The notes beneath the pieces are model-generated. The model saw nothing but the letters and a program-made list of their open reading frames with translations. It made no database searches and was not told the DNA's origin. Positions 53,225 through 61,208 of a stretch of DNA of 64,000 nucleotides are shown in pieces. Each line of letters begins with the position of its first letter. Position 1 is the first letter of the stretch. Origin of the DNA: Chengkuizengella sp. SCS-71B (GTDB lineage Bacteria > Bacillota > Bacilli > Paenibacillales > KCTC-33759); contig NZ_JAZHSH010000001.1 of NCBI RefSeq assembly GCF_040100845.1, forward strand, positions 3,704,501-3,768,500, given 5' to 3'. Made by a program: the position numbers and the translations under genes.

Positions 53225-56122
53225 TCAATCCTCCCCTAATTTTAAGGCCTGGTGAATTTTGATACGTGATAACATATATCCTAAAATCATAATACCGATC
53301 AAAATAATTATACTAACGATCATATAAATCTGCCTTTGATCTGAAGGATCGATAACAACTTGGAAAGGTGGAACCTGCTCAAGTGGATTAAAAGTAATTT
53401 GAAATAAGGTTACAAACAATTTGCTCGTCACAACACCTGTTATTATTCCCATCAGCATCGCAGCACCCGTTGTCAGTGTTTGCTCTAATATGAGCATTTT
53501 CACCAACTCGGAAAATCTAAGCCCCATCGCACGCAGCATTCCTAATTGAAGCGTTCTACCCTTTAGTGTTAAAATCCAGTACAATAAAAACCCACATAAG
53601 CTGATTAAGATAGAAATAATAAAACCTAAAGTCATAACACCGTTAATCGCTAACTGGAATGGATCATTTTTAACCTTAATGATTTGAGCCTTTGAATTTG
53701 TTAAATTATTTAACCAAATACGGTTTTCTTGTATGGCATCATACAACTGAGCTGTATTAGAAAAGTCAGGCTTTAGTTTGGCCCAAAATTCATAGGGCCT
53801 AAGTGCCAAGCGAGATTGTATGAAATCTAAATGACCTACAACCAATTGAGGTTTTTCTGAAACGGTTATATCAGGATTTGATACAAAATTCGGATTCCAA
53901 CTTGGCCAATAATCAACAATGCCATATACAATAAACTCAACATTATTCGTACCAATCCATCCCATGTTCACAATATCACCAACTTTAATATCATGAGTAT
54001 CTGCTATAGATTTTGAAATTAATATAGCCTGAGGATTGGTTGCGATTAAATTTAAATAATCATAAAAATGATGATCCATTAAACCTTTTTTAAACCATGC
54101 TACACGTCCAAAATCTGCTGTATCAATTCCCATTAATTGTACTTTTGTATTCACTTTATTATTGGTGAAATTCACGTTATCTTCTTTAAATACTCTTGTG
54201 ATATGTTCAATTCCGGGTAAGTTTCTAAAAACCTCTATAGAAGGTTCAATATAATTTGTATGTGTATTATCCAATGCTTCTCCTGAAGCTCCAGGTAGAT
54301 ATTGATCAGGATTGTCGTTTCCAAACTCTACTTCCATCACGATATCTGCTCCGTTTGTATAAGAAATTTTATCAATCATATTACTATTTATTGTTCTTGC
54401 TGCACTAGCACTAAACATCCCAGTTGAAAGTGTCAATATAATAAATACCATCAATAGTTGATATTGTGTAGCAGAACGACCAACCTGTAATAAGGTAGAG
54501 TAAGAGACCGGACTCCATCTTTTTTTACCTAACCAATATATTAGTTGAATCATCCATGGATAAATACGAAGAAGAAATAATCCCATTCCGATTATGAATA
54601 AGTTAGGAACGATAAATAAAAGAGGATCAATTGAAAATTCATTCGTAAACACACCTGAGTTAACAAAGTCTTTCATTTGATTTTTAAAGGTATACAACCC
54701 GTACAATCCAATACATATAAACACAATATCAAAATAAAATTTATGTAAAAATGAAGTTTTTTTACTTCTAGACATACTTCTTTTTAAGCTCACAATATTT
54801 TGACGAGTATGGATAAAAGCAGGCACTAACATCATAATAATGGTTCCTACAACGGCAAAAGCTGCATAAACATAAGCTTCCCCAGTAATTTCCACCGATA
54901 ATGATGTACGCTGTACAAACTGTAAAAAACCATTAGAAGAACCTAATATCATCGTAAAAAATTTTGCCATATATAATCCGGAAAAATAAGCGATGCTTCC
55001 TAAAATTAAACCCTCAATTAAATAACCACCTAAAATTTGTAGACGATTCGCACCACGACTCCTCAAAACAGAAATTTCTGTTTTCTGTCTTTCAATGATT
55101 AAGTTAGAAACTAAAAAGATGTAAAAAGCAATCATAATTAATACAGGAATGTATAGAAACGAAACCATCGTTTTTAATTTCTGTTGTTTCTTATCATAGT
55201 TTTCTAGAATGCTTATTATTGGTAAGTCAACTTCATTACCTTTAATATTTTTATCATTATTTGTATAAGGGGTTAAGTATCCTTTAAGTCCTGTATAGGC
55301 ATCAACTAATTGATCAACCGATGATAAGCGTATACTTTGATAATCAAAAGATACGTTCCAATAACTATTCCTTACAGGTAATACATTCTGGGAAGTAAAT
55401 TTCTGTTCGAACAAGTTAAAATCCAAATAAAATGTTGTATTAGATAAACTTTTATTAAAATACACATCACTATAATCCTTAGGTTCAAAAATACCAACAG
55501 GATTCACAGTGATTAGTTTATTACTACCATCTAAAATAACAAGTTCTTTATTTAATGTAATATTTAATGCAGAAAGAGACCCTTCCGTTATCAATACTTC
55601 ATAAACATCATCTTCTACTTGATTTGATGGAAGTCGACCATCTATAAGCTGGATATGATCATTGAATTCAGATGAACCCAATATATTGATTTTTCTACTT
55701 CGCAATGAACTTGTTTTCTCTTCATCATCCGCTAATTCACTTAAAAAATTAAATTCCTCAAGTGGAATAAAGGAGTAATTTAACGTTTCTCTTTGTTTGA
55801 CATTACTTAATATTGGTAAAGATATTTGCTCTGTAATTACTTCCTCCATATATTTATCTACACTTGAAAGATATTTTTCTCGATCTTCTGGTGGCATTGA
55901 ACTTCTTATAGAAGATGAAACATCAAATCGACCTGGAAATACGTTTTGTTGCAACTGTAAATTCTCAAGTTCCTTTACTAACATTCGATGCAAAATAGCA
56001 TTTGTATAAATAGGAATACTGCTAGTGAGGGCAACGGAAAGCATTAAACCGAGCAGTAAACTGATTTCGAGCCACTTGTTTTTGATCATTTTTCGAATGA
56101 TCATTGTAAAAATAGCCACCAT
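53225..56122 (-). CDS. Large FtsX-like ABC permease
   Basis: 965 residues. One N-terminal membrane helix (about 15-36), a large extracytoplasmic domain (about 37-310), three helices of an FtsX domain (about 322-430), more helices (about 460-530, 550-575), a second large outside domain (about 580-840), and a C-terminal FtsX domain with three helices (about 855-955). This double layout is like MacB/LolC-type or YvrN-like permeases that do not carry substrate through the membrane but move it mechanically in the envelope. Substrate unknown. It sits between the adaptor and the AbrB-fused ATPase. Confidence 0.88.
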   Translation of the reverse strand: MVAIFTMIIRKMIKNKWLEISLLLGLMLSVALTSSIPIYTNAILHRMLVKELENLQLQQNVFPGRFDVSSSIRSSMPPEDREKYLSSVDKYMEEVITEQISLPILSNVKQRETLNYSFIPLEEFNFLSELADDEEKTSSLRSRKINILGSSEFNDHIQLIDGRLPSNQVEDDVYEVLITEGSLSALNITLNKELVILDGSNKLITVNPVGIFEPKDYSDVYFNKSLSNTTFYLDFNLFEQKFTSQNVLPVRNSYWNVSFDYQSIRLSSVDQLVDAYTGLKGYLTPYTNNDKNIKGNEVDLPIISILENYDKKQQKLKTMVSFLYIPVLIMIAFYIFLVSNLIIERQKTEISVLRSRGANRLQILGGYLIEGLILGSIAYFSGLYMAKFFTMILGSSNGFLQFVQRTSLSVEITGEAYVYAAFAVVGTIIMMLVPAFIHTRQNIVSLKRSMSRSKKTSFLHKFYFDIVFICIGLYGLYTFKNQMKDFVNSGVFTNEFSIDPLLFIVPNLFIIGMGLFLLRIYPWMIQLIYWLGKKRWSPVSYSTLLQVGRSATQYQLLMVFIILTLSTGMFSASAARTINSNMIDKISYTNGADIVMEVEFGNDNPDQYLPGASGEALDNTHTNYIEPSIEVFRNLPGIEHITRVFKEDNVNFTNNKVNTKVQLMGIDTADFGRVAWFKKGLMDHHFYDYLNLIATNPQAILISKSIADTHDIKVGDIVNMGWIGTNNVEFIVYGIVDYWPSWNPNFVSNPDITVSEKPQLVVGHLDFIQSRLALRPYEFWAKLKPDFSNTAQLYDAIQENRIWLNNLTNSKAQIIKVKNDPFQLAINGVMTLGFIISILISLCGFLLYWILTLKGRTLQLGMLRAMGLRFSELVKMLILEQTLTTGAAMLMGIITGVVTSKLFVTLFQITFNPLEQVPPFQVVIDPSDQRQIYMIVSIIILIGIMILGYMLSRIKIHQALKLGED

Positions 56123-56131
56123 TTACCCCCC

Positions 56132-57388
56132 TTAGTTAAGTATCAATTGTTGACCTTCTTCTAAACCACTAATGATTTCAACCTCTGTTTTTGTTTCTAC
56201 ACCAATTTCTACATCAACCTCAACTCTACTTTCACCATCCAACACTTTTACAAAGTTACGAGCCAAATAGGTATGTAAACTAGCAGAAGGAATTACAATC
56301 GTATCTTCCTTTTCAACCAACGTAATTGTTACATCAACACGATCACCAATGTCAATCCCTTCAGGAAGCTTCTCATCTGGTTTCACAAATATCGATGTCT
56401 TGTTCCTTTCTGTTACTTCTCTATCTGCAGATTCTGGTGCAGTTTCAGGTGTTTGTACTACTATTCCTGTATAGATTTCACCATCGTATGTTATTTCAAC
56501 AGGTTGATTAATTTCCGCATCTTTTGCTTCTAAAATTTCTTCTGCATTTTTCAATGTTGCTAGAATGAATAAATTTTCAGAATTAGAAATGTCAACGATA
56601 GGGTCATAAGCAATGACTTCTTCCCCTCTTTTTAAAGTATTAATATAAGTAACGACACCATCAATATTCGCGGTCAGTTTCGTATTGCTCAATTGCGCCT
56701 GCAGATAGTTATATTCAATCTGGGCTGTTTCTACGTTGATCTCTAATAATCTAATGTATTGTTCATCAACTGGGTAAACCTTACTACCTTCAGTACTAAT
56801 CAGAAGTTTTTCATAAGAAAGCTCCAATTGCTCTACTTGTTGTTGTACAACTTCTAACTTTTGCAGGGAAACAGCTCCTTCTTCATATAAACGTGTTGTT
56901 CTTTCTAGGTTTATTTTCGCATCTTCGACAGATGCTTCTATACTTTTTAAATCTAGATCGATTTGCGTGTCCGGCAAATCCAACTCAACTTCTTGCTGTG
57001 CTCTTTGTAATTCAATTTTTGCTCTCTCCAGTGCAAGCCTTTGTTGTTGAACTCTTTTTGCTAATTCTTCATTTTCTAACTGAGCGACCACATCGCCTTT
57101 GGACACTGAATCTCCTAATTTCACATCAATGGACACAATCCTTCCACCATGTTGTTTAAAATATAAAGATTCTGAAATGGAGAATCTGAAATTCCCTTGT
57201 AAATGAAGGTTTTTTACGATGGAGCCTTTTTCAACAGTTAATAGTTTCACTTCTTCTTTTTTAGGTTCTATTAAAGGGGGAGCTAAATCATCTTCTTCTA
57301 CAGGAATCAATGAACATCCAGCTAGGGCGAAAATTACAATAGGCATGAAAATAAATTTAATCGATTTCATTTTGGTTTGATTGAACAA
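56132..57388 (-). CDS. HlyD/MacA-type periplasmic adaptor lipoprotein
   Basis: About 418 residues. The start is uncertain: a TTG at 57388 is 9 bp after GGAGG, but upstream ATGs lack good spacing. Signal peptide with lipobox FALAGC, so the Cys is lipidated and the protein is anchored outside the membrane. Order: biotinyl-lipoyl-like half (GRIVSIDVKLGDSVSKGDVVAQLENEE), a long coiled-coil hairpin (about 115-215, ERAKIELQRAQQEVELDLPDTQ.. and QLELSYEKLLIS), the second lipoyl half with VVTYINTLKRGEEV, then beta-barrel domains with GDRVDVTITLVEKEDTIVIPSASLH. In Gram-positives these adaptors pair with FtsX-type permeases. Its start overlaps the ATPase gene upstream. Confidence 0.87.
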   Translation of the reverse strand: MFNQTKMKSIKFIFMPIVIFALAGCSLIPVEEDDLAPPLIEPKKEEVKLLTVEKGSIVKNLHLQGNFRFSISESLYFKQHGGRIVSIDVKLGDSVSKGDVVAQLENEELAKRVQQQRLALERAKIELQRAQQEVELDLPDTQIDLDLKSIEASVEDAKINLERTTRLYEEGAVSLQKLEVVQQQVEQLELSYEKLLISTEGSKVYPVDEQYIRLLEINVETAQIEYNYLQAQLSNTKLTANIDGVVTYINTLKRGEEVIAYDPIVDISNSENLFILATLKNAEEILEAKDAEINQPVEITYDGEIYTGIVVQTPETAPESADREVTERNKTSIFVKPDEKLPEGIDIGDRVDVTITLVEKEDTIVIPSASLHTYLARNFVKVLDGESRVEVDVEIGVETKTEVEIISGLEEGQQLILN

Positions 57389-58088
57389 TTTCCCCATCCT
57401 CCAATTCATACAGATAATCTACCAATTCCATAACATCCGGGTCATGTGTAGTTAATACAATCGTCATACCTGTATCTTGAATGCATTTCTTAAACAATTG
57501 AATAATTTGAAAACCCATTTTACTGTCTAATTCAGCTGTTGACTCATCCGCTAAGATTAATGCAGGCTGCTGAGCAATACATCTGGCAATGGCTACTCTT
57601 TGTTGTTCCCCTCCAGATAACTCATAAGGTCTATGTTTCATTCTTTTTTTCAAACCTACCAAACTTAAAGCTTCCTCAGCTAGTTTCAAATGCTCTTTAC
57701 TTGGAATACCAGCAATTCTTAATGCAAATTCAACATTTTCTAGTGCAGTCATATATGGAGTTAAAGCAAACGATTGAAAGATGAGTCCAATCTCTTTCCT
57801 TCGAAGATTCGTCCGTTCTTTATCTGATAAATTCGATATATTATTGTTATGAAAAAAAACATTCCCTTCCGTAGGTTGATCCAACGTTCCCAGTACATTT
57901 AATAGCGTTGTTTTACCAGAACCAGATCTGCCTTTTAGTGCTACTAAACAACCTCTAGGTATGTTTAAATTCACATTTTTTAAAGCGTGAACAGCATTGT
58001 GCCCTTTGCCAAATGTTCTCTTTACCCCTTGAGCTACCATGATTGAATCTTGTTTAGGATCTATTGTACTTTGTTGTTTAGAAAACAC
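57357..58088 (-). CDS. ABC transporter ATPase, MacB/LolD type
   Basis: About 243 residues. The GTG at 58088 follows a G-run; the ATG 48 bp further in is the alternative. Walker A is LKGRSGSGKTTLLNVLG (about 50-66), the signature is [15 protein letters not shown], Walker B is ALILADESTAEL (Ser at the position usually Pro: ADES instead of ADEP), and the switch is LTTHDP. First gene of the four-gene efflux operon, overlapping the adaptor gene by about 32 bp. Having two different ATPases for a single permease gene suggests a heterodimeric ATPase, or one ATPase serving another permease. Confidence 0.88.
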   Translation of the reverse strand: MFSKQQSTIDPKQDSIMVAQGVKRTFGKGHNAVHALKNVNLNIPRGCLVALKGRSGSGKTTLLNVLGTLDQPTEGNVFFHNNNISNLSDKERTNLRRKEIGLIFQSFALTPYMTALENVEFALRIAGIPSKEHLKLAEEALSLVGLKKRMKHRPYELSGGEQQRVAIARCIAQQPALILADESTAELDSKMGFQIIQLFKKCIQDTGMTIVLTTHDPDVMELVDYLYELEDGEIVQSNQNEID

Positions 58089-58113
58089 TGAGTCCCCCCC
58101 CAATCTTTAAAAG

Positions 58114-58135
58114 GTTATAAATAACTATTTATAAC
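58114..58135. promoter_or_regulatory. Operator candidate upstream of the ABC operon
   Basis: GTTATAAATA-AC-TATTTATAAC, a perfect 10-bp inverted repeat centred about 36 bp upstream of the first ATPase start. It fits a dimeric repressor site, but no regulator gene is adjacent. Confidence 0.45.
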
Positions 58136-58500
58136 TCCTAATTACCTTCAACTTCATTTCTGAGGGCATTTTAACCCAATTATACTAGGAATAAAGATGA
58201 ACACAATGAATTTGGATCATTATCTAATGAAATAACAAATTATCTTAAAATAACACATGGAAAAATGCTTGAGTTTTTTAATATTTCATCTAAATTTAAT
58301 GAAATCGAATTCAATCTAGTTGGTACTCCATTGGATAAATGTAGAGAAAGGTCTCTATGAAGATTATTTTGCCATCCTCAAATTGAAGTTGGACTTTATT
58401 CTATCTTCTAATCCTATGGGAGCTTGAGCAAGGACTTGGCTTTGAAAAAGCCCGTAACAATAATGGTATTGAATACATAAAATAAAAATTAGAGAGGAGG
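58136..58500. pseudogene. Gene debris, including pieces of the AbrB-fused ATPase gene
   Basis: Bases 58361-58418 match 52366-52426 in the same orientation, the part that encodes the AbrB-like domain on the minus strand. Bases 58420-58450 match the complement of 52502-52535, encoding ELEQ..LGFEK on the plus strand. The same gene is thus represented by two short pieces in opposite directions. Before them, plus-strand 58180-58347 is open (..EITNYLKITHGKMLEFFNISSKFNEIEF..) without a start and looks like a fragment of an unrecognised protein. A sigma-K-like promoter begins near 58457. Confidence 0.6.
58457..58484 (+). promoter_or_regulatory. Sigma-K-like promoter for the small coiled-coil gene cluster
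   Basis: AC (58457-58458), 17-bp spacer, CATAAAATA (58476-58484), which fits the mother-cell sigma-K pattern AC-N16/17-CATAnnnTA. It ends 22 bp before the first ATG, a short but workable leader. If correct, the cluster is expressed late in sporulation. Confidence 0.5.
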
Positions 58501-58506
58501 GATAAA

Positions 58507-58701
58507 ATGGAAATTATTGTTTATGAAAAAATAACTAGGCTACTTTCACAGATCAAATCTCAATTACAAAAAATTATTCAAGTTCAGAAACAATTACAAA
58601 AACAATTAGAAGATTACCTACAACTAGTTCAATTACAAGCTCAAAAACAAGTTAATATAAATAAAATTGAAATTAGGAATGGATCTTGTGGGATGTTTTA
58701 A
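58507..58701 (+). CDS. Small coiled-coil protein, cluster member 1
   Basis: 64 residues. About 5-50 is a Gln/Leu-rich coiled coil (YEKITRLLSQIKSQLQKIIQ then QKQLQKQLEDYLQL), and the end is NINKIEIRNGSCGMF. GAGGAGG lies 6 bp before the ATG. It shares the plan 'helical hairpin, then I-x-I-[RK]-N-G-[NS]' with the next genes. No known family recognised; not a phage or toxin pattern I know. A spore-surface role is inferred from the promoter. Confidence 0.7.
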   Translation: MEIIVYEKITRLLSQIKSQLQKIIQVQKQLQKQLEDYLQLVQLQAQKQVNINKIEIRNGSCGMF

Positions 58702-58734
58702 GAAGTTCTGATTATTTTGAAAGGAGGACATAGA

Positions 58735-58932
58735 ATGGAAGAAACTAATAATATCCTGAGTCAATTAAGTGAGATAGTAAGGCAAATGGATGAACTTACT
58801 AAATTACAGGTAAATCTTCAGCAACAATTACAAGCTCAATCACAAACAGATAAATTTGAGTTTTCTGTTAAAAACGGAAATGCTTCTAACGATTTAAACG
58901 CTAACGATATTAATAGTAACCAGTCTGATTAA
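58735..58932 (+). CDS. Small coiled-coil protein, cluster member 2
   Basis: 65 residues from the ATG at 58735 (AAAGGAGG site; an ATG 18 bp earlier is rejected because it overlaps that site). Starts MEETNNILSQLSEIVRQMDELTKLQVNLQQQLQAQ, then FEFSVKNGNASNDLNANDINSNQSD. Same layout as member 1 and very like member 3, with an Asn/Asp/Ser-rich tail instead of a short end. Function unknown. Confidence 0.72.
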   Translation: MEETNNILSQLSEIVRQMDELTKLQVNLQQQLQAQSQTDKFEFSVKNGNASNDLNANDINSNQSD

Positions 58933-58966
58933 TCTGTAACTGACATCTTAAAAAGGAGGACAGAAC

Positions 58967-59143
58967 ATGCAAGAAACTGAAAAAATCCTTAATCAAATAA
59001 ATGAATTAGAAGAGAAAATGAATAAATTTGCTAAAATGCAGGAACATTTACAAAGACAATTGCAATTAGAGATTCAGACACAAACTGATAAGACTGATAT
59101 TATTATTAGAAACGGAAGTGCTACGGTGTTTGGTGGTACTTAA
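58967..59143 (+). CDS. Small coiled-coil protein, cluster member 3
   Basis: 58 residues. AAAAGGAGG precedes the ATG. MQETEKILNQINELEEKMNKFAKMQEHLQRQLQLEIQ is a coiled coil, then TDKTDIIIRNGSATVFGGT. The start (METx-ILxQ) and the IIIRNGS motif show common descent with members 1 and 2. Function unknown. Confidence 0.72.
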   Translation: MQETEKILNQINELEEKMNKFAKMQEHLQRQLQLEIQTQTDKTDIIIRNGSATVFGGT

Positions 59144-59201
59144 TGGTATTTTTCGCTTGGGATTCCCCAAAGAAATAAATTAGTGAGAGGGAATAATAAC
59201 A

Positions 59202-59528
59202 ATGATGGATGAAAAAAAAATAGAAGAACTAATAGATAAGTCTATTACCAAGTATATCAGTGAATTTTCAAAACAAATTGATAGTCTGTTAACAATCGAT
59301 CTTAGAAATGAAAATGGTAACTCTAAAATCAATAAAAGTGGAAATTCATTTGTTTATGTTGATAATTCAGCTATAGCTTATGCTATTGTTCTACTATTAC
59401 AACAAAGTTTAATTAATAAAACAGAAAAAGATAACAATATAGAGACAATGATAGGGTATTTTGATAAAATAACTGACTATAATCGAGAAACACTTGAACA
59501 TTTTATACATTCTTTTGAAGAAAGATAA
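59202..59528 (+). CDS. Cluster member 4, larger helical protein
   Basis: 108 residues, GAGAGGG site upstream. MMDEKKIEELIDKSITKYISEFSKQIDSLLTIDLRNENGNSKINKSGNSFVYVDNSAIAYAIVLLLQQSLI.. : a helical start, then an ID-L-R-N-E-N-G-N-S segment like the NG motif of its neighbours, followed by an extra C-terminal helical half (TEKDNNIETMIGYFDKITDYNRETLEHFIHSF). A plausible relative with an added domain. No known family. Confidence 0.7.
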   Translation: MMDEKKIEELIDKSITKYISEFSKQIDSLLTIDLRNENGNSKINKSGNSFVYVDNSAIAYAIVLLLQQSLINKTEKDNNIETMIGYFDKITDYNRETLEHFIHSFEER

Positions 59529-59555
59529 TTTTAAAAAGCTTGAGGTGATTTATTT

Positions 59556-59726
59556 ATGTTAAATTTCACTGAACATTCTAATATATTAAATTCTATTAAA
59601 TTGCATCTTAGCAAAATAGAAAAGGAATTTGAATATTTAGGAAAAAATAAAAAAGAATCAGATAGAGTGTTTCGAAGTATCAAGATAAAGAGCGAAAATG
59701 GAAATTCAATCATCAATTATCGGTGA
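59556..59726 (+). CDS. Small coiled-coil protein, cluster member 5
   Basis: 56 residues. TGAGGTGA lies before the ATG. MLNFTEHSNILNSIKLHLSKIEKEFEYLGKNKKESDR is helical, then VFRSIKIKSENGNSIINYR, again an I-x-I-x-x-x-NGNS end. It is the shortest member and fits the same plan. Function unknown. Confidence 0.65.
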   Translation: MLNFTEHSNILNSIKLHLSKIEKEFEYLGKNKKESDRVFRSIKIKSENGNSIINYR

Positions 59727-59835
59727 AAGGTACTTTATTAATAGTGTAAAAAATTTTGTGTATCTAGAAATGAAAAAGGAATCAAATCCTTCTCAGTAGA
59801 AGATTAAATATTAAGAACTGAGGAGGATTTTTTTA

Positions 59836-59877
59836 ATGGGTATCCTATCAAAAGAACAAATTAGAAGTTTAAGCTAA
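59836..59877 (+). pseudogene. Truncated ORF with a strong ribosome binding site
   Basis: GAGGAGG precedes an ATG that reads MGILSKEQIRSLS and then stops, with the last bases overlapping the end of mutY. The site is too good for a random 13-codon ORF, so it is probably the start of a gene whose remainder was lost where mutY now ends, or a leader peptide. Confidence 0.4.
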
Positions 59878-60998
59878 ACCTGTTTAAAAATTCTCAAAAA
59901 CACATTTGGAAACACATATTGATCTACTTCATCTAGTGAAATCCAAGCATAACGATATTCATTTTTCTGTTGGATTAAATCTTTCTCTATTAAACTATGA
60001 TCTTCCTTAAATCGAAAAACCTTCATATCCCAATAAATATGACTAAATACGTGATTGATATTAAACAAATACTGTCCCTTTCCAAGCTCTGTTCCTGTTT
60101 CTAAAGCATATTGATCGATCACATAATCCTCATTCAATTCATCAGAACCCATCCAATTTGAAGTTTGATTATTCTCTGTTATGTAATGAGGTAATTCCCA
60201 CATCCCAGCTAATAAACCTTTGTCAGATCTTTGACGAATCAAAATCTTACCTTCATTAACACCTGTTCCTTCAATAAGAGCAACTAATCTTTGTTCTACT
60301 TTTGGAGGTTTTGCTTTTTTCTTGATCGGCAAAGAATCCACTATTCCATTTAAACGCGCTTCACAATGTTCCATCACTGGACAAGTTTGACACTTTGGTG
60401 ATTTTGGAGAACAAATTAATGCCCCTAACTCCATAAGCCCTTGATTAAAATCACTTGCAGCATCATGAGGGATGACTTCTCTTATAATATTTTCCATTGA
60501 GGTTCTTGTTGAAACTTTTGTAATATCTTCTTGAATCAAAAAGTATCTAGACAATACTCTCATCACATTCCCATCAACCGCTGGTTCTGGCTTATCGTAG
60601 GCAATACTTAATACAGCACCCGCAGTGTAAGGACCCACTCCTTTTAATGATGAAATATCCTTTGGGTTGTCTGGCACTACTGATCCATAACTCACTTTTA
60701 CTTCTTTCACCGCACTATGCAAGTTTCTAGCTCTAGAATAATAACCTAAACCTTCCCAAGCCTTCAGAACATCATCTTCAGGAGCATCTGCTAAAGCTTC
60801 TATTGTTGGGAACTTATCAATAAAATTCTCAAAATAAGGGATCACTGTATCCACTCTAGTTTGTTGCAGCATGATTTCTGAAATCCAAATATAATAAGGA
60901 TTTTTGTTTTTTCTCCAAGGTAAATCTCTTTTATTTTCTCTAAACCAATTTAATAATTCCTTTACAAAAACTTGTTTTTGAATCGTTATGTTTGTCAT
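59874..60998 (-). CDS. mutY: A/G-specific adenine glycosylase
   Basis: 374 residues from the ATG at 60998, which follows AGGAGAG; the frame extends 20 codons further without a site. The helix-hairpin-helix glycosylase core has WISEIMLQQTRVDTV (catalytic Glu, about 42), LKGVGPYTAGAVLSIAY (HhH) and PAVDGNVMRVLSR (catalytic Asp). The [4Fe-4S] loop CSPKSPKCQTCPVMEHC is complete. The C-terminal NUDIX-like domain (about 240-374) recognises 8-oxoguanine. Removes adenine mispaired with 8-oxoG. Single gene; no terminator was evident in the overlapping cluster DNA. Confidence 0.95.
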   Translation of the reverse strand: MTNITIQKQVFVKELLNWFRENKRDLPWRKNKNPYYIWISEIMLQQTRVDTVIPYFENFIDKFPTIEALADAPEDDVLKAWEGLGYYSRARNLHSAVKEVKVSYGSVVPDNPKDISSLKGVGPYTAGAVLSIAYDKPEPAVDGNVMRVLSRYFLIQEDITKVSTRTSMENIIREVIPHDAASDFNQGLMELGALICSPKSPKCQTCPVMEHCEARLNGIVDSLPIKKKAKPPKVEQRLVALIEGTGVNEGKILIRQRSDKGLLAGMWELPHYITENNQTSNWMGSDELNEDYVIDQYALETGTELGKGQYLFNINHVFSHIYWDMKVFRFKEDHSLIEKDLIQQKNEYRYAWISLDEVDQYVFPNVFLRIFKQV

Positions 60999-61152
60999 AT
61001 TTCTCTCCTGATTGATGGTAAACATTTTACACCAAATTATGTTAAAGTATATAGTCAACTTCGTTTGGTTGACCCTCTTCCGTATCGATCTGATAAACTC
61101 CCACCATTATACCACCAAATATGCTCACCAAAAAACTCAGAATGATGAACAC

Positions 61153-61184
61153 AAAAAAAATCACCTTTCGGTGACCTTTTTTGT
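61153..61184 (-). terminator. Terminator after the CadA-type ATPase gene
   Basis: TCACC-TTTC-GGTGA core (61161-61174); the minus-strand transcript continues into eight T. The interval from here to mutY shows no gene. Confidence 0.8.
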
Positions 61185-61208
61185 GTGTAATGGATTCTCT
61201 GGAAAAAA

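Noticed and set aside
58507..59726. Small-gene cluster as the gerP spore germination operon
   Set aside because: The GerPA/PF-type sequences (glycine-rich 'VNFGD' patterns) are not present; similarity is limited to small size, and to coiled coils as in GerPC.
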